Shown one piece after another: positions 1 to 12,000 of a stretch of DNA of 64,000 bases (the stretch's first letter is position 1; every line of letters begins with the position of its first letter). This DNA is from Bugula neritina (lineage: Eukaryota; Bryozoa; Gymnolaemata; Cheilostomatida; Bugulidae). The notes below the pieces were generated by a model, which was given only the letters and a program-made list of their open reading frames with translations, did no database searches and had not been told where the DNA came from. The stretch lies in NCBI GenBank assembly GCA_964035545.1, contig OZ037766.1:1731501-1795500 (forward strand). The letters run 5' to 3'. A program made the translations under genes and the position numbers.

Positions 1-465
1 CCTGCTACTATCATTCCAGTCAATGTCAGGTAGGTTAAAATCCCCAACCATAACAATGTTCGGATTGGTTTGATCATAATACCAATTTACTATATCTTCT
101 ACTTGTTTTATACAGGGTCTATGGTAATAGCATGCAATAGTGAAAGAATATCCACAGATTGATAAGTCAAGGGCAATGATTTCCCCAGGGTGTGAGGCAT
201 TGATTCTACTAACAACAAAGGGACATTTATTGGATAGGCCTATAAGGACTCCACCTCCACGTCCTAGTCCGTCAGTTCGATCACGCCGGTACAGGGTGTA
301 GTCCCTGGATAACTCATTATCGGAAACTGATGAATCTAGTTTTGTTTCACATAAGCAAAAGATATCTGGCGATTGCTGATCTAATAGCATGGAGAGTTTA
401 TGTATTTTACCCCTGATACCATTACAATTCCAAGATATTACTTTTAACTCTTTTTGTTCTGCCAT
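1..465 (-). CDS. LINE ORF2, N-terminal endonuclease part, cut by window edge
   Basis: This is the beginning of the second ORF of a non-LTR retrotransposon, read leftward from an ATG at 465 and open to the window edge (155 codons visible). It starts MAEQKELKVISWNCNGIRGK, the usual opening of an APE-type endonuclease. The blocks FCLCETKLD, RRDRTDGLGRGGGVLIG and VMVGDFNLPDIDW follow in the expected order. They carry the metal-binding Asn/Glu and the GDFN motif of APE nucleases that nick target DNA. Reverse transcriptase would lie beyond the window. It follows ORF1 (485-1468) by only 19 bases. The visible part has no stop or frameshift, so the copy could be young. The APE-LINE class is secure; CR1/L2 is my best guess for the clade. 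Confidence 0.88.
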   Translation of the reverse strand, partial: MAEQKELKVISWNCNGIRGKIHKLSMLLDQQSPDIFCLCETKLDSSVSDNELSRDYTLYRRDRTDGLGRGGGVLIGLSNKCPFVVSRINASHPGEIIALDLSICGYSFTIACYYHRPCIKQVEDIVNWYYDQTNPNIVMVGDFNLPDIDWNDSSR

Positions 466-484
466 GATAGTTGAGTTGGACAGG

Positions 485-1468
485 TTAGTTAGCATTAGAG
501 TGGTAATGTCCAGCTGTGTTTTTATCAGTTATGGTGTTAGTCTCGCTGGGGTCCCGGAGAGATTCTGAAGCAATATTATCAGAGTCATGGGCAAACTTGG
601 ACCAGCGGTCTAACCTGGATGTTTTAGACTTGGAGTAAATAGAGCCATTTCTTACTTGAAACATTTTGTCTGAGTGAGTTGCTTTTAATTCGTCCCTCAG
701 TTTTCTAAGTTTATAGTCACGGTCACGCTCTTCAGGAGATAGGTCTGGTGTACAAAATGTGGATGCTTTATTTTCCCAGGTGTTGTATCTATACATAAAA
801 TCATTTTTATTCATCTCAGAATTAAAGGTGGCTTTAACTGGTCTTATTTTGTCAGAGTTGGGGAGGTTCATGTTACGTCTACCTAGTCTAGAGAATTTTA
901 ACAGAGACTCATGATTGAAACTTAGAATATCACATATTTCCATAATCTCTTCCATGGTATTGTTATTCTCTTTTAAGCCATGTATGATAACACTATGGGC
1001 ACGCTCTTCCTTCTCTTTTCGTTTCAGTTGGGATTGGGCATTGGTTTCCAATCTTTTGACAGTTTGTTTGATTTCAGTAAACCAGGGTTCTGTGTTATCG
1101 GGCTTGATTGTCTCAGATTTGGTCAGTTTGATATTCTCACAGACAAGGTTTTGGACAGAATCCATTTTAGTTTCTATTTGAGCAAGAGATTTTTTAATTT
1201 CATCACCGCTGATGTAATCACTGAGCGTGGGCTCACATGTCTGGCAATACCATTTCAAGCCAGATCTAGAAAACAGTTTGGTGATATCTATAGATCGATT
1301 TAGGTCCTTCCAGTCTGGTAGACAGTTGGTATGTGTCGATCTCGAACAGAGACAGCACTCAAGACTGGGTTTATTATATGTTGACATTGTGCATAATGTG
1401 CATGCATTAGAGCTCCCTGAGGTTGAACTAGTACGAGAACTCTGACCACCAGACTCCTTACCAGCCAT
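485..1468 (-). CDS. LINE ORF1 protein with PHD-like zinc finger and RRM-like region
   Basis: This 327-aa protein is the RNA-binding ORF1 of the same LINE. After a Ser/Gly/Thr-rich start, cysteines and a histidine are spaced as in a PHD finger: C23-x2-C26, C38-x2-C41, H46-x2-C49, then W73 and C75-x2-C78. A charged, probably coiled-coil stretch covers about residues 90-155. From about 157 to 250 comes the block found in ORF1 proteins of CR1/L2/jockey-type elements: HSVIIHGLKE, then LGRRN, RPVKATF and a DYKLRKLRDELK helix. Such proteins coat the element RNA and act as nucleic-acid chaperones. The frame is intact. ORF2 begins 19 bases downstream. Family-level identification is firm; the PHD label rests on residue spacing only. 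Confidence 0.85.
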   Translation of the reverse strand: MAGKESGGQSSRTSSTSGSSNACTLCTMSTYNKPSLECCLCSRSTHTNCLPDWKDLNRSIDITKLFSRSGLKWYCQTCEPTLSDYISGDEIKKSLAQIETKMDSVQNLVCENIKLTKSETIKPDNTEPWFTEIKQTVKRLETNAQSQLKRKEKEERAHSVIIHGLKENNNTMEEIMEICDILSFNHESLLKFSRLGRRNMNLPNSDKIRPVKATFNSEMNKNDFMYRYNTWENKASTFCTPDLSPEERDRDYKLRKLRDELKATHSDKMFQVRNGSIYSKSKTSRLDRWSKFAHDSDNIASESLRDPSETNTITDKNTAGHYHSNAN

Positions 1469-1504
1469 TGCAGGTGTTTACAGACCAAGAATAGGTGTCA
1501 GATC

Positions 1505-1539
1505 AGATAGGTAAATAATTTACTCTAAAGCAGTCACTG

Positions 1540-1571
<32 letters not shown>

Positions 1572-2110
1572 ACTAAATAATTTACTCTAAAGTAGTCACT
1601 GTCTAGTGACTCAGAAAAATACTGACAACTGCGACAACTGAACTCAGTGACAACTGAACTCAAATCAACTCTAAAGCAGTCACTGAAAAAAAAGAAAAAA
1701 AAGAAAAAAAGAAAAAATAACTAAATAATTTACTCTAAAGTAGTCACTGTCTAGTGACTCAGAAAAATACTGACAACTGCGACAACTGAACTCAGTGACA
1801 ACTGAACTCAAATCAACTCTAAAGCAGTCACTGAGAAAAAAAAAAAATAACTAAATAATTTACTCTAAAGTAGTCACTGTCTAGTGACTCAGAAAAATAC
1901 TGACAACTGCGACAACTGAACTCAGTGACAACTGAACTCAAATCAACTCAAATCCAAAATCACTAAAAAAAAAAAAATAAAATAAAAAAAAAATAAATAA
2001 TTTACTCTAAAGTAGTCACTGAGAAAAATAAAAAATAAATAAATAATTTACTCTAAAGTAGTCACTGTCTAGTGACTCAGAAAAATTGGTCTCAACTCAA
2101 CTGACAACTG
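1505..2110 (-). repeat. Tandem monomers upstream of LINE ORF1 (5' leader repeats)
   Basis: About four to five copies of a 110-150 bp unit lie directly upstream of ORF1 in the element's orientation. Each unit contains TTTACTCTAAAGTAGTCACT, the dyad GTCACT-GTCT-AGTGAC, and the string CTGACAACTGCGACAACTGA. Copies are separated by A-rich tracts on the plus strand (T-rich on the element strand) of 12-30 bases. The last copies near 1980-2090 are shortened. The position fits a monomer-type 5' UTR or promoter array, as in several LINE families; that role is inferred. Confidence 0.7.
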
Positions 2111-2329
2111 AAACCAGCAACAACTGAACTGACCAGGCAGTGCCTAAATCGGCCAGACCACCTTTTCTTTTGGCTCACAGATGTATAGTTAGTGAGCTAT
2201 TGTTAGTATGCAAAGAAATATATGTTTAGGTTAGGTAATAAAGATGTTTAAAAAAGTTTTTCGTGAAATAATTTCAATTTGCCAATTGCGCTCGAAAACA
2301 CGTCCGTCTCGCACGATCGCTTATACTGT

Positions 2330-2960
2330 ATACTGTATATAGACCGTAATGACTATTACTATTAGTATTAGAGTTAGTATTACTATCAGTATCACTATGA
2401 GTATGATTATCATTATGATTATTTACTTCTAGACTTAGACTAAGATATTGTGTTTGTGATTGTAATTAATACCAATTTAAGTTTAATTTTTTTCAACTAC
2501 AAGTACAAGTAAAACGCTCTACCACTGACACTATGAGTAGGAGATTGAGTATGAGTATCAGTATCAGTATGACTATCAGTATCACTATCACTATGACTAT
2601 GATTATCACTCAATCTCATATCAGTATACGTATTACTATTAGTATTAGAGTATTAGATTAAGTATTAGTATAATTATAAGTATAACTAATACTTATAGTT
2701 GTACTATTACTATTAGTATTAGTATTAGCATTACATTTACTATAACTTAAGTATAAGTATAAGTATAAAGTTTATAATAAACTATAAGACTAAGTATAAA
2801 TATTACTATTAGTATAACTCGAGCTACTGCTAGTACTACTACTAGTACCACCACTACTACTAGTACTACTAGAGTACTACTAGTACAGTACTAGTAGTAG
2901 TACTTAGTACTACTACTACTAGTCGTAGTACTAGCTCGGTAGTTCACCGTAGTTGCGAGG
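2330..2960. repeat. Degenerate simple-sequence block (AGTATT/ACTATC/ACTAGT)
   Basis: Roughly 600 bases are built almost only from trinucleotide and hexanucleotide variants of AGT, ATT, ACT and ATC. There are runs such as AGTATCAGTATGACTATCAG and, at 2820-2930, ACTAGTACTACTACTAGT. The last part is rich in short inverted repeats (CTAGTACTACTAGT) and could form hairpins. No gene is visible. A related block lies at 49440-49850. Confidence 0.75.
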
Positions 2961-3742
2961 ACACTTAGTACTATTTGATTCAAGACTTGAGTAGTACTAG
3001 CACTAGTACAGTAGCAATTGCGGAGAGAACGGGCCACGAAAACTCACTAGAATGAATTTTATACTATTAGTATTATTATAAACATAATATTCCCTATCAC
3101 ACTCAGACTGAACATTTAGCAGGAGTAGTAAAGAAATTGAGATAGCCTAGGTTCTTTAAGTTTATTTATAAAATTTGGGTTGGGGTGCAGGTTACCATTT
3201 CTGCGAGAACCTAACTTCTTCTGCACCTACCTAAGACTGAAGCAATGGTAAATCGGAGCACACTCGCAATGCCTCGTTATTTAAAGGAGTTACCTTTTCC
3301 TTTTTTTAAGTATCGCAATTTTCTCGTCACTTAAATATTTAGTTCAAATACTAGCGCTTGCACGCAGAATAATCCTTATACAGTTTTCATTAGGAGAATG
3401 GGGTGCTTTCATAACTTCCATAGCTTTATGAGTGGAAATTTGTTCACCAGGCTGCACCTAATAATTTCGCTCTTAGTTCTTTTTTACAGAACGTCATAAT
3501 TGCATCACTGTTACATAACAGCATAGCTGCTATACCAGAATTGGTTTGACTGTCCCAAATATTTCGGTTTTTTAAAAAAAGTGGCGTGTAACTTTGGAAA
3601 TAAAAAACTTAAACCAATTTTATTTTATCATAATCTAAACCATTTAGTTTTAATTTGAGTAAATCACTGATTTTTAATTCACTCAAATCGACTCTTGCTT
3701 TTAGTTTTACTAGGTATAATAGCACTCATTATAAATATAATA
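2961..3742. other. Non-coding flank upstream of STOML2
   Basis: No ORF, repeat array or RNA gene is recognised here. By position it should hold the STOML2 promoter and 5' UTR, but I see no motif firm enough to name. Confidence 0.4.
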
Positions 3743-6700
3743 ATGATTCGGACATGTACTACAAATTTGCTGAGGGTAAGTAAACCGCCACGGGTTCATT
3801 GCATTTATTAATTTTAGATTTAGTAACACTAATCTGGTAATCACTAATGACTAATACTAATTGTAATTCTAATAGTATTATACTTAATCTTATACTACTA
3901 TTAGTATTAGTATTACTATAAGCATTACTGTAATAGTAACTGTAACACTAACTGCATAAATACATTAGCTGCATATGAATCTTCAAAGTATGCAATTGGT
4001 GATTTGTATGTCTGATTGGCATAGTGATATTGTTTTTAGGCTGCAGCTGTCAGGCAGCACTCTTTAACTCAATCATCATGTCGTCACATGTCTGCCAGAG
4101 TCAACACCGTTATCTGCTTTGTCCCTCAACAAGAAGCATGGGTTATAGAAAGGTTTGGAAAGTATCACAAAACACTAGAGCCAGTACGTAATTATTTTTA
4201 ATCATTTTTTTCATTTAAAAAATGATATTTTAGGATAGAAATCTATAAAAAATTTGCCTCCACTGGGATTTAAACTCGAGACCTTTGGCTTGCAAGCAAG
4301 CATGCTAACCATTACACCATAGGGGCTATTGGGTAAACTCAACACTGCAAAATCTTGGAGTTTGTGCAATTGCGAATAGAATAAAACAATGAAAATACTC
4401 ACAAATTGTGCTTCAAATAGTATGACTTTATTGAGTTATCACCAGATTTTTTTTCTTGCGTTTAATCCGTGGCTGTGCTTTGACCCTGTGTAATGTGTAG
4501 ATAACTTGTGTTTCTCTACTTTTCTGATGAGTCACTTCATCTTTCACAGGGTCTGAATGTAATACTACCAGTTATAGACTCCATCAAGTATATTCAAAGT
4601 TTAAAAGAAATAGCAATAGACGTCCCTCACCAGTCTGCTATATCATCAGACAATGTGGTACTGAACATTGACGGAGTACTTTATCTTAAAGTATTGGACC
4701 CCAACAAGGTAGGAAAACTCCCATTGAGTTTTATTCTAATGTTGGTTCCAAAACTGCTGAGTCATAGCCTTAGCATATTACTTTGATTACATACATGCGC
4801 ACACTCACACACACACACGCACACGCACACACAATGCTGTAATGGTATATATGAGAACCTGTGCATATGAAACAAACTCTCTGCACATAAAGCACACATT
4901 ATGTGAAGATATGATATGGTATGTTAGGATATGATATATTATTATGATATGATATATTATGATATGACATAATATTATATGATACAATACAATACAGGCT
5001 AGCTACGGTGTAGAAGACGCAGAGTACGCAGTCACTCAGCTTGCACAGACCACGATGAGGTCCGAAATAGGTCGTATCACAATGGACAACGTGTTCAAAG
5101 AGAGAGAGGCGCTTAACCAGTCTATCGTAGGTATGACTGAGTCCACTTTGGTCAAGAAGAAGCTAGACGTGTGTAACAGCGTGTATCTGTATGACAGTGA
5201 GACTTTTATTTAATAGGAAAGCGCGGGCATAGTGTGTAGAGTATGAGTCATGTTATGATGTGCTGCTTTGTATTAATATAAATTACTGCTATACATGGCA
5301 TGTCGCCATCATTGTGTTACATTCTATTACCACTTTATATTATGTTGCTGCTATTCTTCAATATATTACTACTCTATACAATATATTACTACTCTATACA
5401 ATATATTACTACTTCATACCACATATTACTGGCTTTACTGCTATATATGACATAATACTACTACTATAAATAACATATATTACTACTATATATAACACAG
5501 TACACTATACTGCTATATATTACATACTATTATATATTACATACTACTACTATGTATTACATACTACTACTATATATTACATACTACTACTATATATTAC
5601 ATACTACTACTATATATTACATACTACTACTATATATTACGTACTACTACTATATATAACATACTACTACTATATATTACATACTACTACTATATATAAC
5701 ACAGTACACTATACTACTATATATAACATACATTACTACGATATATATATAACACACAGATGCCATAAACAAGGCCTCAGCTGCCTGGGGAATCACCTGT
5801 CTCAGGTATGAAATCCGAGACATCAAAATGCCGGACAGAGTTGCCGAGGCCATGCAGCTCCAAGTGGAGGCTGAGAGGAACAAACGAGCCCAGGTTCTAC
5901 AGTCTGAAGGTAACGGAGGGGGGGTGTCTTGTCTACCAGACATTTGTAGAACCTGCTCACTTTATGAAATCAGTTCCCATTTGGTATACTATCTAAAAGT
6001 GACAAATAGTTTTAGCAGCTTGGAGTAAAACTGAGGCTGAAGCTTCATTCAATCTGCTCTCAGAAGCCGTCAAAAGTAATATTTATCGATAAAAACGAGA
6101 AAGTTGTGTTGCAGGTGTTAAGATATCTCAGATAAACAAAGCCGAAGGAGAAAGGCAGGCGGCCATCTTGAAGTCTGAGGCCCAGAGAGAGGCTCAGATT
6201 AACATAGCTAAGGGTGAGGCTAATGCTATAGTCGCAAAGGCTGAAGCTAAGGCTAAATCTCTAGAAGTTCTTTCACAGGCTATTGGACAGAAGGTATGAG
6301 TTTGGAGTTGTCTCTCCACATACTTGTGTTAGTAAAAGGCCTTTACAATGTTCTACTTGTTGAAAATTTCCTCAATTTTGGAGTTATATTTCTACATACT
6401 TGTATTGGTGACTTCACTGTACAGTATTAGAGTGGGTGTAAGTACATTGGTAAAAAGGAGAGAAATTACTACGTAGACACAGACTACATGATAGTATAGC
6501 CAAGTGTAAGGGATATCAACAACCGCCCCAACACTAAACGCTTCGTGGTAGGATATTTGGCACTGAATCCTGTTTTAGGACTAGAATGGAGGGAAATCGT
6601 CCTACCAATACAACAGTTATACTAAGCTGGGCCACACTATTTCTTGCAGGGGAAGACGAATCCTATATTGTTTATTATAAACTTAATGTCTTACTGTTTC

Positions 6701-8016
6701 AGAACGGACACGACGCCGTCTCACTGAACATAGCAGAGCAGTACGTATCTGCCTTCAGTAACCTGGCCAAGGAGACTAACACTGTGCTCTTACCTAACGA
6801 TACCGGAAACATGAGTAATATGGTCGCTCAGGTGTGTATGTCTTATTAATATAGTATAGTTCAGGTGTGTGTGTTAGTAATATAATAGTTCAGGTGTGTA
6901 TATGTTAGTTATATCGCTTCTTTTTTATTGAAATTTTTATTGAAGATCTGTTGCCCTGCGAGTTTTTGTGTTATTAAAAAAGCTACCGATTTGTTCCACA
7001 AAGTTTTTGAAAAAATTAATATATTATGTGAGTAAGAGAACATAAATTAATTAGGATAATTGTGTAACAATATGTAATACATTTGTAGCACAATTTCGCT
7101 TTACTGTGTAAAGGAACCAATTTTTGTTAACATAATATAGTAGATAGATTAAGTTAACTTCAAGCTCTCTATTGATGGAGAAATACTTGGTGATGGAAAA
7201 ACCCTTATATTGCATCGTAGTATTTTGGTAGACGGAGTCACGCAGAGTATGTTATAAGAACACAGCAGACATATTGGTTATGACCTTCACATTACCATCA
7301 ATCAACACTCATACTTTATACTCTACACACTCTTCTACTAAGCTCCTCCCTTCTTCATTAGCTAACTGTGCACTTTATTGAGCAAGTCATTTTCCTTTAT
7401 TAAATAAATTCTATATTTGAAGTTTTTATTAAGTTTTGTAATCTGTTGGTTTTATTAAAGTGCTGGTGCTGATAACACATTGAGGGGGTGATTGTATTGT
7501 GTATTATATAATATGTTCTCCACTGGGTTTCTCTCTTGACTTTATTTACTTTAACTTACTATAAAGTCGGTCTAGTAAAGATAAAAGACAGTTCAAATAT
7601 TTACGTCGCTCGGCTTAGGGCATACAACAAATATTACCTGTTATTTTGAAACATGTTTTCATACAAGTTTTTCTATTTTTGGTTAACAATATTGAATTAA
7701 TCAATCTATTTACTGAAGTATTGTGTTACTGGGTATATATGTTCAGAAACTGGGTTTACAGTTTTGTATTAAATTAGAAACATGGTTTTTATCCACTTTG
7801 TTAACGATACAGTTGATGTACATGTTGACAGGTGTCATTTCTACTTCTCCACATATGCAGCTCTCAACTGCATGTCTCTACTGTCTCATGACACTTATCA
7901 GCAAGTGCTTGTTTATCTGTTGCTAGGCGATGACTATCTACAAGAATATTGGTGACAAACAAACTCCAACACTAGATTTGGAATCTTTAGCTGCGGAGGA
8001 TAAGAATGACTCTTGA
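3743..8016 (+). CDS. STOML2: Stomatin-like protein 2, mitochondrial (8 exons, 338 aa)
   Basis: SLP-2 is an SPFH/prohibitin-family scaffold on the inner mitochondrial membrane that binds cardiolipin and prohibitins. Exons are 3743-3775, 4040-4183, 4550-4708, 4998-5130, 5760-5909, 6115-6293, 6703-6831 and 7927-8016. All junctions are GT-AG and the frame is continuous. Exon 1 plus the start of exon 2 give MIRTCTTNLLRAAAVRQHSL, an Arg-rich, acid-free mitochondrial presequence. Diagnostic family blocks follow: VPQQEAWVIERFGK, IQSLKEIAIDVPHQSA, DGVLYLKVLDPNK, YGVEDAEYAVTQLAQTTMRS, the coiled coil QLQVEAERNKRAQVLQSEG, and AEQYVSAFSNLAKETNTVLL. The C-terminal tail is shorter than in the human protein (about 356 aa in total). 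The exon 1 start is chosen because its donor is in phase 0 with exon 2 and supplies the presequence. Confidence 0.96.
4256..4326 (-). pseudogene. Decayed tRNA-like sequence (tRNA pseudogene or SINE head) in STOML2 intron 2
   Basis: The minus strand holds a 71-nt tRNA-like unit. GCCCCTA and TGGAGGC can form an acceptor stem with one mismatch. TGGTGTAATGG matches an A box, and GAGTTTAAATCC resembles a B box and T loop. The anticodon loop would be TTGCAAG (GCA, Cys-like). The anticodon and T stems each have only about three of five pairs, so a working tRNA is unlikely. A T-rich and A-rich tail follows. No second copy was noticed in the window. Confidence 0.45.
4798..4990. repeat. CA microsatellite followed by ATGAT-type AT-rich repeat, STOML2 intron 3
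   Basis: A (CA)n/(CGCA)n run at 4798-4833 is followed from about 4905 by degenerate GATATGATAT/TATTATGATA repeats that end just before the exon 4 acceptor. Confidence 0.7.
5340..5755. repeat. 20-bp minisatellite in STOML2 intron 4
   Basis: The core unit TATATATTACATACTACTAC is repeated about ten times between about 5505 and 5700. Related but more diverged units (ATATATTACTACTCTATACA) precede it from 5340. It fills most of the intron and stops a few bases before the exon 5 acceptor at 5759. Confidence 0.85.
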
Positions 8017-8311
8017 GTTAGCTGATTGGATGATGTGTCTACGAAGAGGAAACATCTAGTAGTTTCAGCTCACAGTTGATGTGACTGAAATTATACCTTT
8101 TCCATTATTTCTATTATTATTTTCAACTGAATGTAAAGTGTTAGACTCTTCCACCTGCACACTTTCCTTTTGGTCTCAAGACTGTATATTTTGCAATGCA
8201 ATACGAGTCAACTTTTTACATATTTGTTTTTAGTTTCACGACTGGAGTTATCCAATTGCGTTATTCATGTGAGAAAAGCTTATCTGTAATCTTGATATTC
8301 TTTAATGTTGG

Positions 8312-8317
8312 AATAAA
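8312..8317 (+). terminator. Candidate poly(A) signal of STOML2
   Basis: AATAAA lies about 300 bases after the STOML2 stop codon. This is a consensus match with suitable position only. Confidence 0.45.
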
Positions 8318-9010
8318 TATCTAAATAGTTTATAAAAATATAATATATAATTGGACTAGACAGCACAAAATACCATAAAATAGACAACTTCATTCACTCA
8401 AGGAGGATGGGTCAAGGTTATATGAGACTTTGAACTCGTAAGACCTTGTGAAACTTATATTTAAGAACTCAGTCTAAGATCTAAAGTCATTGAGGCACTT
8501 GGGTACACAGTCTAGTTTTATGTACATATAAAATGGCTACATACATAATTTAAATGATGTAATATTGAGATGGTAATAATAAATCAAATATTGACACAAT
8601 ATTCAATAAATGCACACATGAGGAACATGAGCCCCAGGTGTGAGGGAATTTACATTCTGCTGCTGAAATGCGCTGCCAGTAGAATAGGAGTAACATTTCT
8701 ATTAGATTGGATAGCGCTTCCTGTGCTATAACTTGTTTGGTGATCGTGCCTGACTCGGGACTAGTGTCAGTTATTTTAGTGACTGTCAACAGGTTCCCAC
8801 GTGGGTCTAGTAATGAAAACTGAGCACCTGTTCCACCTGCAGCATGTGTCTCTCTATGACAATATGATCAGCTTGATCAACTCGCATTATAACAGCCATT
8901 TAAATCATGCTGCAACCTTAGAATCTTTCAAACATCTAGACCTTGGCATAGCCTCAGGCCACTTGTTTTCCTAAGGTCAGCTGACCCCATAGCCTCAGGT
9001 CTGCAAAGTG

Positions 9011-12000
9011 TTAAATACGGTGTGCAGAATATTTGCTCAGAATTGCCATCTGCTGCTCTAACCACTGTCTGCACTTTATTTTCGACTGGCGGATGATTTC
9101 GCAATCCTCCTGATCCCAGTCGAAGTTCTGAGCATTCTTGACAGCCGAATATCTAGAGTCATAACCTTCCGGGGTGATCTCAAAGGGACCCATCGCATTC
9201 AGTCCATCTATCCCTAGGATTTTTATGCTCACTTCACTGGCTTTGTCATCTACTACAGAAGTTGGCTTCCCTTCTGCCAGAGTTTGTGTTGTCTGCACAG
9301 GAAGTGGTTCAACTGGAGTTGTTGTTGGATGGGTCTGAGCTCCACTTTGTTTTGCTTCTATTGATTTTCTACGTACACATGCCTGCTTTTCAATAGAAGG
9401 TGTAGTTCGTATAGTCTGCTTGTAATTGTAGTGTAAGGGAAGGCGACTCTTTATATTTTGTTCCTTTTTGTTACTCAACTGGGAAAAGTCAAACGATTTC
9501 TGTAACCTAGTAATAGTAGGAAATGGAGATTTACAAGTTTCCTTGTGTGGTTCCCGTCTCTGATTAAAGGCTAGCAGTTCGTTTCTCCTGTCAGCGCTGT
9601 TCATGACTATTGACAATCTCGCACGCGCTCGCTGCCTCGCAGATATTCGATAAGAAATCTGCGACGGAGCTGACAATCTCTCAAAGACGTTCATTTTTTT
9701 GGTCTGTTCGTTTGGTATTGCTGTTACTGCTGGTTTGTGCTTGTTTATGTAGCTCTGTATCCACTGACTAGACTGGTAGTAGTCTTGTACTTCTTTTCTC
9801 CCAACAGACAAGGGACTGTTAGCACAGGCAGTCGCTGGTCTACGCCCCGAGCTCTTCCCCTCGAACTCGTCCTTGGGCAATGTTTGTGCACCACCTGTGT
9901 TTCTTTCTGGTGACTGTTCGACTAGAGGTTTATCTGCAAGTATCTGCATTTCTTCTGCAGATAAACTCTGTTCTTTGGTGACCATGTGTTGAGATTTCAT
10001 ACTTGATGTGCCAATGGCACTATCTTGATCATGCATTTGGTAGTTATCCCCATAGTTCTTTTTATTGTTCTCTACATTTTCATTTGTTGTTGAGCTACTG
10101 TTTTGTTGATCTTTTAATTCAGTTTCTTTTTTCATCTCATTTCTTGTCTCCGTGATTGCTTGAATGGCTTCAACAGACATTCTTGAAAAGAGCTGCAACC
10201 TATAAAATCATTTTGATTGCATAACAACAGCATTTGATATTCATTTAGATTTTAGTCAGTCGTAACACCAGCTACTCTGTAGTCTAGACTATTATAGCTC
10301 TCAATCTATTGCAATACTAGTTCACTAACCTATTTCATCTTTCATACATACTTTATTAAATCGGTGATTATACTTCTAGGAAACAATGTATTTCTATTGA
10401 TAAGAAGGCTGTTACTAGGTCTGCCTTTACATAAGATATCCTAGAACTTATTACGTGTATATTTATATTCTGAACATAATATTATAGGTAAGCAATTTAA
10501 CTTCAAGATTTCTACCAACTAATAATGAAAAGCATATTGATTGTTGTCTCGGTAGTAATTTTTAAGAATTTTATTTATAAAACCCAGTGCTTATTTTCAG
10601 ACTACTTCTACAAGGAAGGTTTTAATGACTTGAATAGTTTTGTTGCTAATAGCAACCAGCTGGAACCAACTGCATTCAAAAGTTAGCGTTGGAGCACTGC
10701 TTATAGGTGCCCAACTTAGGATAAGTCAGTAGCGATAGATACTAAGGCTTTATTCAAATAACATGTTAAGGAGACTATTATTTAATAAGTATATGTAACT
10801 CATAAACAAGAGCTTACACAAAGTAATCTCGTCTGAAACTGGATTACAAGTTATAAGAACACTGCAAAAGGAAAGTTCTAGACTTTCAGTTACTGGCAAA
10901 TACTACAGGCTAAAGTATTTCTCTGCAATGTCATTTGATTAATTGATTATTTAATTTAATTATTCTGCACACAAAACCACTTAATAACAATTTTATTTAA
11001 TCATGTCAATTTAAAGGCCAAGTTTTCAGGTTGGCATACTTTGTCCTACCACCTCAGAAGAGAATGAGAAAAACCTTTTGTCAAGGTGCATCCTGATAAC
11101 GCACTCAAGGGACACGAGTATTACATCATCTCTCAGAATTTTACATAATCATATAACTATAACAATTATAATAAATTTAAACAACCTTGAGCTTCATTAT
11201 TATCATGGGCAATGAGTCATAATTTATTTCACATGCTAAACATCAAAATTAGTTTTTTATCCCAAATAAAGAAACTATCATTTTAGTTGTAAATTTTTTA
11301 TTTTAGTCTAACTTATTTTTTGAACATGCAGCTGAACTATTAATCATTAAAAGATAACTTGAATTATATGTCAGCAAATTCAACTCTTATAAATCTAAAT
11401 TTAAATGACACTTAAAATTAATGAACAGATAAATATGAACTGGGAACCAGCATAGACTTAAGTAAATGGATCTTAGTTACCATATGCGGTTGGACGTTAT
11501 TACTGTATAATAAAACTTCCCCAACATTAGAATAAATCATATCATGTTATCAAAATTATTTTTCATTACAAATGCATCATAATATTTAGCCTTAATAATA
11601 AACATTTAGTTTTACTTAATCATCTGTTAGTACACCAACTAAAAGCCAAAGCCCTATATAAACATACTAATAATGTACTAGTTGATAAGTATTAATACAT
11701 TGGCTAACATTCTAGACACTTAGATAACACTGTTGTTGAGGAGTTTGATACTGATCCTTATATTTAGCATAATTTCTTAAAATAAACTGACTATAGATCA
11801 GATAGTCTATTTTTAGCAATGCTATTCATAGCAGTAACTGTATATACAGCATTGTACTTTCAATACGACTGTTTTTCAGTTTCATTAAATGTCATCTCTC
11901 TAAACTATCAGCTAGAATATAATAACTTTACTGCAAGTTACTTGTGGCCTACTTTTTATTTCATACTAAATATTACCAAAATAATTCTAATAATATTGTA

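Noticed and set aside
915-1303. Plus-strand open frames opposite LINE ORF1
   Set aside because: They are antisense shadows of the ORF1 coding sequence and have no recognisable protein features.
4524-4530. CTGATGA, a possible second hammerhead core, near STOML2 exon 3
   Set aside because: No GAAA box, no pairing stem II and no stem I partner follow; it lies in a splice-acceptor region.
8550-8789. 79-codon minus-strand frame between STOML2 and the 423-aa gene
   Set aside because: No motif or splice partner; lies in the presumed 3' UTR or intergenic space.
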